Of a stretch of DNA of 34,256 bases, positions 24,094 to 32,834 are shown one piece after another (the stretch's first letter is position 1; each line of letters begins with the position of its first letter). This DNA comes from Parcubacteria bacterium SG8_24 (GTDB lineage: Bacteria > Patescibacteriota > Patescibacteriia > SG8-24), in assembly GCA_001303185.1 (NCBI GenBank), contig LJNP01000004.1:1-34256 (forward strand). The letters run 5' to 3'. The notes under the pieces are model-generated. The model made no database searches. It had not been told where the DNA came from and saw only the letters and a list, made by a program, of their open reading frames with translations. Both the position numbers and the translations under genes were made by a program.

Positions 24094-26544
24094 ATGGACC
24101 CAATCTCCAAATATATCGATCGTGAGCGGTTGTCGTGGGCCTATCGGATCGCGGTTTCCGCTGCCGTGATAGTCATCGTACCCTTCACCATGGTCACGGT
24201 CTTGGCACAGACGGCCGACCAGAATGCCGCGCCGCCGGCCGGCGACGAGACGACGGACGATTCGACGGGGCAGGCCGGCATGACGGAGGAAGATCTGACC
24301 GAGACGGTACCACCCGCCGATACGTCATCGTCGGCTTCGGCAGCTGCGCCGGTCATCATCTCGGGTCCGTCGGTGCCCGCAGAGATGATCACGGAGACTT
24401 CGGCGGTGGTCACGTGGACTACGGACGCTTTGTCGACATCCGTGGTCGATTTCGGGATCTCAGCGTCACTCGGACAGACCTATCGGAAGATCATACCGCT
24501 TGAGGAGACCGAGGTCCGCGAGATCAGCCACGCCATCACGCTTTGGGAGCTGCAGCCGGGCACGACCTACCATTATCGGGTGAGATCCGTGTCCGAATCC
24601 GGCCTGACAGCGACCTCCGGCACCGGCACGTTCACCACCAAGGGGCTGCCGCCGTCGGAAGAGGTGGCCCACCCGGCGCTCAGCAAGGTATCGATCATCC
24701 AGCCGTCGTCGGGCGAAGCCGTCACCGGAGGGTTCGATATCCGGGTACGTACCGAGGGGCCGCCGGCTGGTGACATATCGGTCCCGGTCAGCGTATCCGT
24801 GGCGCCGGCGGCCGGCGGTCCGGGGGAGTCGTTCCGGGCCGATCCGTCGACCGAACAAGCGGACGTCTGGACGGTTTCGGGGGTGTCCAGGGAACCTGGT
24901 GACCATATCATCACGGCCAGCGCTCAGGGCTACGATGACCAGGGGGCGGCGGTGACTATCCAGGCTGCTCCGGTCACCATATCGGTGATTCCGGAACCCG
25001 AACCGGAACCGGCACCTGAACCAAAGCCCGAACCCGAACCGGAACCGGCACCTGAACCAAAGCCCGAACCCGAACCGGAACCGGCACCTGAACCAAAGCC
25101 CGCGACCGAAACCGCGCCCAAGCAGCCTACTGTCTCGGAGGATGGGGCCGGGGCGGTGACCGCCGGGCCCCAGAAATCGCGGATGATTTCATCCGAGAAG
25201 CCCGGAGAGAAGATGAGGCGTTCCGTATCCCTCACTCCCGTGGGGGTGATCGATGCGGCGGCCGTGCTGCAGCAGGCTATCGTCAGCGGACGCATGACGG
25301 TCCAGGCTCCGTCGACCGTCGGCGCCACCATCGGCGTCCATGCTTACGGATCGACCGGGGCGGACGCGGAGGTTCCGGAGATCTCTGAAGAACTGGAGGA
25401 ATCGATCGAGGAGTTCATCATGGAGACCGGTGGTACCGCGGCCGGAACGGTCACTTCGGGGAAGATGGGCGAGGCCGACATCTCCGTCATAGCCGCTGAA
25501 GAATGTACCGCCAACGATGTGCCCGCCGAGACCTGCGCCGCTTGGTTGGCGGCCCGGTATGCCGACGAGACCTGTGCTGCGGCCGGCCATACCACCAAGG
25601 AATCTTGCGAGAAGTACCTGCTGGAGACGAGTCAGGGTGTCTTTCCGGGATGTGACGGACTGGACGAGGCGGCCTGTAATAAGATCAAGGCACTTGCCAC
25701 AATGAGCTATCCTGCGGAGGACGTGGTCGCCAAAGCCGACCGGGTCATCGAACGGGCCGTCGAGGAGGAGGTGTTCGTGGAATTGCCCGGGATGACTCCG
25801 GTGCCGCATCACTTGGTCGGCCAGACCCGTTGGCGCGAATCGGTCAGGAAGGAGGAGACGCGTGTCTCGGCCGCGGTGGCCATGCTCGACGCCGACCTGG
25901 ACGGCCTGCCGGACGATTATGAGAAGGCTCACGGATGGGCCTGGGACGATCCCGACAGTGACGGGGACGGCGTCAACGACGCCGAGGAGCTGGGGCAAGG
26001 CAGCGATCCGGCCGGAGAGGGCGAACTGGATCGGGCCCTCGATCCCACCGAACAGGCCCTGGTCAGCGGCCGACCGCTCGAGCAGCCGCGCGGGGCCGGG
26101 GTCGTCGATGAAGGCCTGACGGCCGCTGCCGGCAGCGGGGATATCCTGACGCTGGACGGCCGGTGCGATCCCGGAGCCAGCTGCCTGCTCTATGTCTACA
26201 GCTACGTGCCGATGGTCCTGACGACCCAGGCTGACGTTGACGGCAATTGGTCGTATGAGTTGGCGGACACCCTGACCGACGGCGATCACACCGTCTATGT
26301 CGTCGTCACTGACGATACCGGCAAGGTGGTCCGCAAGAGCAACCCTCTGGCGCTTTTCGTCCGTGAGGCCCGCGCCGTCACCCAGGCGGATTTCCTGGAA
26401 GCGACCCTGGCTCCGGAGGTCAACGTGCCGGAGACGCCGGCCGCCGCCAGTCAACGGCGTTATGTCTATCTGGCGGCCATCCTGATCCTGGTCGCGGCGA
26501 TCGTTTCCCTCAGATTCGTCAGGCGGACCATGAAAAAGGCGTAA
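24094..26544 (+). CDS. large surface-anchored multidomain protein (Fn3/PAP-N-like, Pro-Glu linker, Cys modules, Ca-binding type-3-like repeat, Ig-like, C-terminal TM)
   Basis: SAVVTWTTDALSTSVVDFGIS...LQPGTTYHYRVRS; EPEPEPAPEPKP x3; DADLDGLPDDYE...DPDSDGDGVNDAEE; VDGNWSYELADTLTDGDHTVYVVVTD; YVYLAAILILVAAIVSLRFVRRTMKKA. Confidence 0.85.
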   Translation: MDPISKYIDRERLSWAYRIAVSAAVIVIVPFTMVTVLAQTADQNAAPPAGDETTDDSTGQAGMTEEDLTETVPPADTSSSASAAAPVIISGPSVPAEMITETSAVVTWTTDALSTSVVDFGISASLGQTYRKIIPLEETEVREISHAITLWELQPGTTYHYRVRSVSESGLTATSGTGTFTTKGLPPSEEVAHPALSKVSIIQPSSGEAVTGGFDIRVRTEGPPAGDISVPVSVSVAPAAGGPGESFRADPSTEQADVWTVSGVSREPGDHIITASAQGYDDQGAAVTIQAAPVTISVIPEPEPEPAPEPKPEPEPEPAPEPKPEPEPEPAPEPKPATETAPKQPTVSEDGAGAVTAGPQKSRMISSEKPGEKMRRSVSLTPVGVIDAAAVLQQAIVSGRMTVQAPSTVGATIGVHAYGSTGADAEVPEISEELEESIEEFIMETGGTAAGTVTSGKMGEADISVIAAEECTANDVPAETCAAWLAARYADETCAAAGHTTKESCEKYLLETSQGVFPGCDGLDEAACNKIKALATMSYPAEDVVAKADRVIERAVEEEVFVELPGMTPVPHHLVGQTRWRESVRKEETRVSAAVAMLDADLDGLPDDYEKAHGWAWDDPDSDGDGVNDAEELGQGSDPAGEGELDRALDPTEQALVSGRPLEQPRGAGVVDEGLTAAAGSGDILTLDGRCDPGASCLLYVYSYVPMVLTTQADVDGNWSYELADTLTDGDHTVYVVVTDDTGKVVRKSNPLALFVREARAVTQADFLEATLAPEVNVPETPAAASQRRYVYLAAILILVAAIVSLRFVRRTMKKA
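24994..25101 (+). repeat. three perfect 36-bp tandem repeats encoding EPEPEPAPEPKP
   Basis: GAACCCGAACCGGAACCGGCACCTGAACCAAAGCCC x3, identical. Confidence 0.95.
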
Positions 26545-26570
26545 TCCCGATGATCGAAGAACGGAATCAG

Positions 26571-26592
26571 ACGGCCCCGTAATCGGGGCCGT
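26571..26592 (+). terminator. intrinsic terminator
   Basis: ACGGCCCCG-TAAT-CGGGGCCGT then CTTCT. Confidence 0.65.
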
Positions 26593-26615
26593 CTTCTGAT
26601 GGGCCGTCCGTCATC

Positions 26616-26624
26616 TGGTATAAT
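26616..26624 (+). promoter_or_regulatory. extended -10 promoter for the HD/zeta-Fic operon
   Basis: TGGTATAAT about 55 bp upstream of the HD gene. Confidence 0.5.
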
Positions 26625-26678
26625 TAAGATGAGAGACGGAAACAGTCAGGCGGAATCCACGCTTAAACGACCGTCATC

Positions 26679-27281
26679 ATGGGTTCAATTTTCGAAAAAA
26701 GGAGGGCTGAGGCCCTCTCCTTCGTGAAAAAGATGCATTCCAGACGGACGCGCTTAGGAGGCAAGGAAAGGGAGTGGCATCATCTCGATCGGGTCTCCCG
26801 GATCCTGGAGGCCGTGCTTGACGGTTCCGACGAGGGGAATCAGGAGGAACGGGAGAATATCGTGATCGCTGCCTTGGGCCACGACACCCTTGAGGATACC
26901 GACGTGACCGAGGCGGAGATCGAGGAGTATTTCGGAGCCGACGGCCTGAGGCTCATTCAGGGCATGACTAACCGGTTCGGTGACGAACATCCGGAACCCT
27001 ACGTTCGGCAGGTCGCCTCAGCCGAGGAAGGCGTCAGGCTGATCAAGCTGTCCGATCTCTATGACAACTGCACCAGCGTCACTTACGGCATGGCCGTGAT
27101 GGATGCGGCGTGGGTCGAGGGGTATTTCCTGCCGATCGTCCGCCCCATGATCGCCGCCCTGTCCACGGTCCCGTTCGAGACCTATCCCCGGGCGGGCGGG
27201 ATGCTGCAGACGATGGTTGCCCTTTCCTACAGGGTGTTGCTAAATGAGCTTGACAGGTATCGGGACGGGAAAGCCGATTGA
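26679..27281 (+). CDS. HD-domain hydrolase, RelA/SpoT-HD/MESH1-like
   Basis: EWHHLDRVSRILEAV, ALGHDTLEDTDVTEAEIEEYFGADGLRLIQGMTN, RLIKLSDLYDN. Confidence 0.8.
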   Translation: MGSIFEKRRAEALSFVKKMHSRRTRLGGKEREWHHLDRVSRILEAVLDGSDEGNQEERENIVIAALGHDTLEDTDVTEAEIEEYFGADGLRLIQGMTNRFGDEHPEPYVRQVASAEEGVRLIKLSDLYDNCTSVTYGMAVMDAAWVEGYFLPIVRPMIAALSTVPFETYPRAGGMLQTMVALSYRVLLNELDRYRDGKAD

Positions 27282-27292
27282 CCATACCGGTT

Positions 27293-27466
27293 ATGGCTGA
27301 AGAGGACTACAAGAAAAAGGCCCAGTCGGTGGAGGAGGTGTATCAGAGATATCTTCTCGAGATAAGGCGTCTCAAGGAAGAACAGGATCGGGTCATCGAC
27401 GAATTCATCAAGGTGCTGGAGGACCGTAAGATGGAACAGATCAGGAAGAATATCGATCTGGAGTGA
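27293..27466 (+). CDS. small helical/coiled-coil protein between HD and zeta-Fic genes
   Basis: MAEEDYKKKAQSVEEVYQRYLLEIRRLKEEQDRVIDEFIKVLEDRKMEQIRKNIDLE; gaps of 11 and 4 bp to neighbours. Confidence 0.7.
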   Translation: MAEEDYKKKAQSVEEVYQRYLLEIRRLKEEQDRVIDEFIKVLEDRKMEQIRKNIDLE

Positions 27467-27470
27467 CCGT

Positions 27471-30152
27471 ATGCAGTCTGGAGTCGAATCATCACAGGAC
27501 CGCGCCCGGGCCGCTCAGGAGATGGAGTCGTTACCCGAATCTTTTGAGGTGCCGGAATCACTGCCCGACGTGCCCGATCAGGCCGCCTTTGAGTCGTTTT
27601 CGGCGGAACGGTTACGGTTGGTCGATGAGGCGGCCAAGGCGGTCGTCGCCGGCGGCGAACAGCGCATCCAGAAGAACGTCGACAACATCGGATTGGAGTC
27701 CGATGAGGTGTCGGCGGTCCGTCAGGAAACCGGCGTGGACGCCAGCCTGGATAGGATTCAGGGCGAAGTGACCTCTCTTCAGGAGGCCACCCAGACTGAG
27801 ATAGAGGAGATGGTGGACGGGGCGCTTCAGGAGATGCCCGGCGAGGGGGAAGAGCCGCCGGAGGAGGTGATGGAGATCAGCGATGAGGACATCATCACCG
27901 ATGAAGAGCCGGCGCCGACGGCTCCCGAGACCCCACCGCCCCTGCCGGTACCCGGCCTGGCCCGGGAGACGAAGAAAGCGCCCCGAGCCTGGGAGGACGT
28001 CTCTGAGCGGGAGCTGGAAGAGGTGGTGGACCAGTCTCTCCAGGAGGAATCCGGCGAGACGGGTCCGGAGCTGCCCGATCCCGCCCTGTTCGAATCGCTG
28101 GACGAGATCAGGGAAGAGATGGCCCAGGAGCAGGACCGGGACAAGCTGATAGACATCAGGTCCAAGGCGGTGGATCTAATCCGTCAGAGCCTGCCTGAAC
28201 TGACTGACGAGAACGCCGCAGCCTACATCAAGGAGTTCAATGAGAAGAACGCCGGCGCCCTGCAGGGTCTGGAGCTGAGCCTGTTGCGGGGGCGCGGTGA
28301 CCGGCTGCTCATCGTCGACGAGTCCGGCGGCCTGCGGGAGATCGAGGTATCCAAGGAGAACTCCGGGGAAGCGCTGCAGGAGGTCAAGGAGCTGGACGAA
28401 CAGCTGGAACGGCGCGGCAACAGTTATGAGTTGAGGCACGAGATCTTGCGGCGCAGCGAGGGGAAGCTGACCAGCCATGACGCCTATACCTACGGGACCG
28501 AGCCGGTCGCCGACAAGGACCTGGACGCCTTCCTGGACGATCCGGAGAGCTGGGTCCCGGAACGCCGGAGGCTGCACGAGCAGATCGTCGAACAGGAGGT
28601 GCAGAAGGCCCTGGACCTGTCCGACCGGATGGAATCACCGAATTCCGTCTTCGCCCTGCGTGGGAACACGGCCTCCGGCAAGACGACCAATCTCAAGGAA
28701 CACCCGCTCTTCAGCAAGGCGATCAATCCGGAGACCGGCAACCCTGACGGGGCGATCAACCCCGATACCTACAAGGAAGGGCTGAAGAGTGCCGAATCGG
28801 ATCGGGACAGCTGGCAGAACGTGACGCACTATCAGACTCACGAAGAGGGCTCGATGCTCTCCCGGGCCGTATCCAACAGGATAGAGAACACGGCCGAGGC
28901 CTCGATGATCATCGATAAGCGGTTGAACAAGGCGAAAAACGTGAATGAATTGGTGGAGCTCGCCGAGAGGTCCGGTAAGTCGCTCAAACTCCTCGACGTC
29001 GACGCTCCGCTGGAGAGTTCGTTGATCGTCGTCCTGGCCCGGCCCCCCGGCGGGAAAGATCCTCTGGTGCCGTTCGATGCGGTGGCCCAGGGCTTCCAGG
29101 GGATCAGGGAGAACCGGAACGATCTTCTCTGGAAGGCCATGACCAACGACAAGATCGACACCTACGCGCTTTACGGACCGCCGGGTCCGGACGGTGAGCC
29201 GCAACTGATAGCCGAGAAGAGGGACCGCGGCCTCAGGATCCTGAACATGGAGCTGTTCGACCAGGCCCTGAACACGGAGGATGCCCAGGCGGAGATCGAT
29301 CGGTTGCGGGATACGGTGATCGACGACGATTACATCGAGAGGATTTTGGCGTCGACGCCGGAGAAATTCCGCGATACCAATCGGGCCGCCCTGTCCAAAT
29401 ATAAGGGCAAGACGCTGGAGCAGGCGCTCAACGAGCATTCCCGGGAGATCAACGAGGTCCCGCCCTCCAGGGATTATTACGTCGAGGCCGCCCAGAAGAA
29501 CCTGGAAGCGACCAGTCGGACCGCCAGCGGGGTGGTCGACACTTCGGCTTCGGCGGACAAGGCCGAGAAGATGGCCGGTGATCTCACCGCCGAGACCGCC
29601 GCCGAGCGGGCCAAGCAGAATTTCAAGGAGGCCACCCGGGAGCTGTTCGACAACCGGGAGGCCTCGTTCGGCAGCCCTGAAGAGCTCAGGGACTTCGTCG
29701 AGAACATCGCCCTGAAGATAAACGGGGGTATCCTCAAGGAGGGAATACTCATCCGCGGCGGCGCCGATTCCACCAAATATCCCTATACCCGCGTCGCCGA
29801 CCTGGAGAAGGCCATGGCCCAGTTCTATCAGGAGCTGCACGAACGTCTTCAGGACCCGGAGGAGGACCCGGTCAAGCTGGCTGCCTGGGCCGAATACCGC
29901 ATAGACCTGTCCGATCATTTCTTCGCCGACGGGTGCGGTAAGACGGCCAAGGCGATCAGCTCCTGGATACTGATGCGAGCCGGGAAACGTCTGCCCGACT
30001 ATTCCTCTCAGGCGACCGGAGAGAAGAGCGCCCGGAGCGCCTATTACGAGAACGCGCCGCGTGAGATCAGGAAGGAAGACGAGACCAGTGACAACGACCC
30101 GCAGCTGCAGCAGTTCACTGAATATTACGAGAAATTGGTGCCGGCATCCTGA
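27471..30152 (+). CDS. 893-aa protein with zeta-toxin-like P-loop kinase region and C-terminal Fic-like region
   Basis: Walker A GNTASGKTT at residue 398; INPDTYKEGLK, HEEGSMLSRAV; flap-like GGILKEGILIRGGADSTKYPYTRVADLEKAMAQFYQEL then DPVKLAAWAEYRIDLSDHFFADGCGKTAKAISSWILMRAGKRLPDY (H at residue 816). Confidence 0.75.
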   Translation: MQSGVESSQDRARAAQEMESLPESFEVPESLPDVPDQAAFESFSAERLRLVDEAAKAVVAGGEQRIQKNVDNIGLESDEVSAVRQETGVDASLDRIQGEVTSLQEATQTEIEEMVDGALQEMPGEGEEPPEEVMEISDEDIITDEEPAPTAPETPPPLPVPGLARETKKAPRAWEDVSERELEEVVDQSLQEESGETGPELPDPALFESLDEIREEMAQEQDRDKLIDIRSKAVDLIRQSLPELTDENAAAYIKEFNEKNAGALQGLELSLLRGRGDRLLIVDESGGLREIEVSKENSGEALQEVKELDEQLERRGNSYELRHEILRRSEGKLTSHDAYTYGTEPVADKDLDAFLDDPESWVPERRRLHEQIVEQEVQKALDLSDRMESPNSVFALRGNTASGKTTNLKEHPLFSKAINPETGNPDGAINPDTYKEGLKSAESDRDSWQNVTHYQTHEEGSMLSRAVSNRIENTAEASMIIDKRLNKAKNVNELVELAERSGKSLKLLDVDAPLESSLIVVLARPPGGKDPLVPFDAVAQGFQGIRENRNDLLWKAMTNDKIDTYALYGPPGPDGEPQLIAEKRDRGLRILNMELFDQALNTEDAQAEIDRLRDTVIDDDYIERILASTPEKFRDTNRAALSKYKGKTLEQALNEHSREINEVPPSRDYYVEAAQKNLEATSRTASGVVDTSASADKAEKMAGDLTAETAAERAKQNFKEATRELFDNREASFGSPEELRDFVENIALKINGGILKEGILIRGGADSTKYPYTRVADLEKAMAQFYQELHERLQDPEEDPVKLAAWAEYRIDLSDHFFADGCGKTAKAISSWILMRAGKRLPDYSSQATGEKSARSAYYENAPREIRKEDETSDNDPQLQQFTEYYEKLVPAS

Positions 30153-30269
30153 CGGTCGGGGCTTGCGTCGTCGGTCGGGTTGTCGTAAGGTCCTAATACA
30201 TTAAAGAGTGTCTCAAAAAATATGAGAGAGAGGTTCGGCGGCTACGAGTCGTCGGGAGAGGGATACGTC

Positions 30270-30569
30270 ATGGATAATTCCGAACTGAAAGAGGTATTGG
30301 ATGAGGTCGCACGGAAGGGCGAGGAGGCCCTGGCCGAGCGTCGGGTTCTTTTGGAGCAGGCCAAGGAGGAGGCCGATGACCGGAAGGAGTCTTTCGATAT
30401 CGAGAGATTCGGCGAACTCTATAACCTGGCCGGTGATTTCGGGCCGGAACTTTCGCCGAAGGATATCGAGAGATTGGAGATGGAATACTATCTCGACAAC
30501 CGGGATTGCGACACCCTGGAGGAATTCGCCAAGCGGAAGATCGAGCTGCGGCGTCATGATGCCGGTTGA
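30270..30569 (+). CDS. small acidic helical hypothetical protein
   Basis: MDNSELKEVLDEVARKGEEALAERRVLLEQAKEE...; alternative start 30222. Confidence 0.6.
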   Translation: MDNSELKEVLDEVARKGEEALAERRVLLEQAKEEADDRKESFDIERFGELYNLAGDFGPELSPKDIERLEMEYYLDNRDCDTLEEFAKRKIELRRHDAG

Positions 30570-30602
30570 ACGGTCGACCACAGTTTAAAAAGTCATCGAT
30601 CG

Positions 30603-30632
30603 CAAAAACACCCGCCGTACGCGGGTGTCTTT
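30603..30632. terminator. bidirectional-looking terminator between converging gene and tRNA
   Basis: ACACCCGC-CGTAC-GCGGGTGT, T5 on minus strand. Confidence 0.7.
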
Positions 30633-30646
30633 GATGGTCGTCTGAA

Positions 30647-30672
30647 GAAAAGCAGCCGGCTTTACCGGCTGC
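30647..30672 (-). terminator. terminator immediately downstream of tRNA-Pro
   Basis: GCAGCCGG-CTTTA-CCGGCTGC with TTTTC on minus strand. Confidence 0.7.
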
Positions 30673-30680
30673 CTTCCGTG

Positions 30681-30756
30681 TGGTCGGGGCGACTGGACTT
30701 GAACCAGCGACCTCATCGTCCCGAACGATGCGCGCTACCAACTGCGCCACGCCCCG
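30681..30756 (-). tRNA. tRNA-Pro(CGG), CCA encoded
   Basis: CGGGGCG acceptor, GCGC D-stem, CATCG-TTCGGGA-CGATG anticodon arm (anticodon CGG), GCTGG-TTCAAGT-CCAGT T-arm, 3' ACCA; 76 nt. Confidence 0.95.
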
Positions 30757-30803
30757 ATGACGGAAACAGCATAATGCAGAATCGGATTCATTTCAAGGGG
30801 TAA

Positions 30804-30825
30804 GGAAAACGGGCCGGAGGGCCCG
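30804..30825 (-). terminator. intrinsic terminator
   Basis: CGGGCC-GGAG-GGCCCG, T4 on minus strand. Confidence 0.6.
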
Positions 30826-30842
30826 TAAATCAGAGGCGTCGG

Positions 30843-31406
30843 TCAAGGGGTGCGTCCGTCAGGCAGGGTCTCGAGCGGTATCTCGATCCCGGCGAAGAAG
30901 CGATGCAGCCGTTCCGTATCGGCCAGGACGGAGCTGATCAGTTCGGCGCCGCTCTTGTCGGCGGCGGCGATGAGGCGCAGTGCCCCCAGCCGTTCCGCCG
31001 GACTTCCGTCGGCCAGCGTCTCCGCCAGCTCGCTGATGCGCTGTTCCGTGAAGAAGAGCGTCGATTTCTGCAGATAGGACTGCAGGGCGAGGTTGCGCGA
31101 GAGGGTGTCGGAGTTCGGGTCGAGTATCGCTGTCAGGATCTCGCCGATCCGTCTCTCCGCCGACGGCGGCAGGTCGTTCCCCGCACCGTTCATCACCTGC
31201 CAGACCACGTTCCTGCGGGCCAGGGCTTCGGGTGTCTGCGGTATCACCAGCGTGCCGTCAGGATTCTCGCAGACGCAGCGCGGCAGCTCCCGTTCAGGTC
31301 CGTAGCGCGATATCAGGAACAGGCCTATGGTGACGGTCAGGGCCAAAATCGCCCAGACCCATCGTTTACGGTCATCAGGTCGTCTCAAGGTACACCTCCC
31401 GGTCAT
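30843..31406 (-). CDS. membrane-anchored hypothetical protein
   Basis: WVWAILALTVTIGLFLISRYG TM segment; start 31406 or 31451. Confidence 0.65.
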   Translation of the reverse strand: MTGRCTLRRPDDRKRWVWAILALTVTIGLFLISRYGPERELPRCVCENPDGTLVIPQTPEALARRNVVWQVMNGAGNDLPPSAERRIGEILTAILDPNSDTLSRNLALQSYLQKSTLFFTEQRISELAETLADGSPAERLGALRLIAAADKSGAELISSVLADTERLHRFFAGIEIPLETLPDGRTP

Positions 31407-31518
31407 CTCCTGATCCTGAGCAACCCTATCAGTCGATGCTCGGTCCGGCAAGGCAGGGAAGTCCGGTATAGGGCTGAATCGTCGCTTTTTTCCCTAATAA
31501 GGTGTAAGGTCCCCACAT

Positions 31519-32820
31519 ATGGATCTGCTCGGATATAAGGCCAGACAGCAGCTCAAACGGGAGGCTCCCTTGGCCGACCGGATAAGGCCGGCGTCACTCG
31601 AGGGTTTCGTCGGTCAGGAGGATCTTGTCGGTGAAGGGAGCGCCTTGCGGCACCTGATCGAGGCTGATGAGGTGCCGTCGATGATCTTTTGGGGCCCGCC
31701 GGGTACCGGCAAGACCACCCTGGCCCGGATTATCGCTAAGATGACCGCCTCGCGCTTCATCCAGCTGTCGGCCGTGACCTGTGGAGTGGCCGACCTGAGG
31801 AAGATCGTCGCCGAGGCTAAGGAGACCCTCGGTCTGCACGGGGCCCGCACCATCGTCTTCATCGACGAGATCCACCGATGGAACAAGGCCCAACAGGACG
31901 CCTTCCTGCCGCACGTCGAGGACGGGACGGTGATCCTGATCGGCGCCACCACCGAGAATCCTTCGTTCGAGGTAAACGCCGCCCTCCTGTCGCGCTGTAA
32001 GGTCTTCGTGCTGGAGAAGCTGTCCGTCGCGGCCATCGTCCGGCTCCTGGAAAGGGCGTTGCGGGATAGGGAATCCGGCCTGGGGGGCAAGGCGATCCGG
32101 ACCGACGACGGGGTGCTTCAGGCGATCGCCGAGATGGCCGACGGTGACGCGCGGACCGCCTTGTCCGTCCTGGAGATGGCAGTCAAGTCCACTCCGCCCC
32201 GTCAATCCCGTCGGGGGCGTCAGCCGGTGGGCGATGAGGCGGAAAAAGTGATACACTTGAGTCGTGAAGTGATTTCCCGCGTGGCCCGCCGTTCACATCT
32301 GCTTTACGACCGATCCGGAGAGGAGCACTTCAACATCATTTCCGCGCTGCACAAGAGCCTGCGCGGTTCGGATCCCGACGCGGCACTCTATTGGCTGGGC
32401 CGGATGCTGGAAGCGGGTGAAGATCCGCTTTATGTCGCCCGCCGTCTGGTCAGGTTCGCCTCGGAAGATATCGGTCTGGCTGATCCCCAGGCTTTGCCGT
32501 TGGCGGTAGCTGCCTTCGAAGCGGCGCATAAATTAGGCATGCCGGAATGCGATGTCTGTCTGGCTCAGGCTACGGCTTATCTGGCTCGAGCGCCGAAATC
32601 GACCGCGGTCTACCGGGCCTACGGTCAGGTCAAGGAAGACGTGGCCAACACGGTCAACGAACCGGTGCCGCTGCATCTCCGCAACGCCCCGACCCGGCTG
32701 ATGAAGGATCTGGGTTACGGTAAGGACTATATCTACCCACCCTCGGCTGAAGGTCCTGTGCGGCAGGACTATCTGCCCCCGTCGCTGCGGGGCCGGAGAT
32801 ATCTGGAGCCGGAGGATTGA
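31519..32820 (+). CDS. rarA: replication-associated recombination protein A (AAA+ ATPase RarA/MgsA)
   Basis: LADRIRPASLEGFVGQEDLVGEGSALRHLIEADEVPSMIFWGPPGTGKTTLARIIA, IVFIDEIHRWNKAQQDAFLPHVEDGTVILIGATTENPSFEVNAALLSRCKVF. Confidence 0.96.
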   Translation: MDLLGYKARQQLKREAPLADRIRPASLEGFVGQEDLVGEGSALRHLIEADEVPSMIFWGPPGTGKTTLARIIAKMTASRFIQLSAVTCGVADLRKIVAEAKETLGLHGARTIVFIDEIHRWNKAQQDAFLPHVEDGTVILIGATTENPSFEVNAALLSRCKVFVLEKLSVAAIVRLLERALRDRESGLGGKAIRTDDGVLQAIAEMADGDARTALSVLEMAVKSTPPRQSRRGRQPVGDEAEKVIHLSREVISRVARRSHLLYDRSGEEHFNIISALHKSLRGSDPDAALYWLGRMLEAGEDPLYVARRLVRFASEDIGLADPQALPLAVAAFEAAHKLGMPECDVCLAQATAYLARAPKSTAVYRAYGQVKEDVANTVNEPVPLHLRNAPTRLMKDLGYGKDYIYPPSAEGPVRQDYLPPSLRGRRYLEPED

Positions 32821-32834
32821 TTCGATCGCCATCC

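Noticed and set aside
25189-26454. 421-aa antisense ORF in the surface protein gene
   Set aside because: Shadow ORF; plus strand carries recognisable domains and a TM anchor
28635-29918. 427-aa antisense ORF within the zeta-Fic gene
   Set aside because: Shadow ORF, low-complexity Arg/Gly/Leu composition, no recognisable motifs
30268-30750. 160-aa minus-strand ORF beginning MAQLVARIVRDDEVAGSSPVAPTT
   Set aside because: Its N-terminus is a translation of tRNA-Pro; the rest is antisense to a better plus-strand ORF
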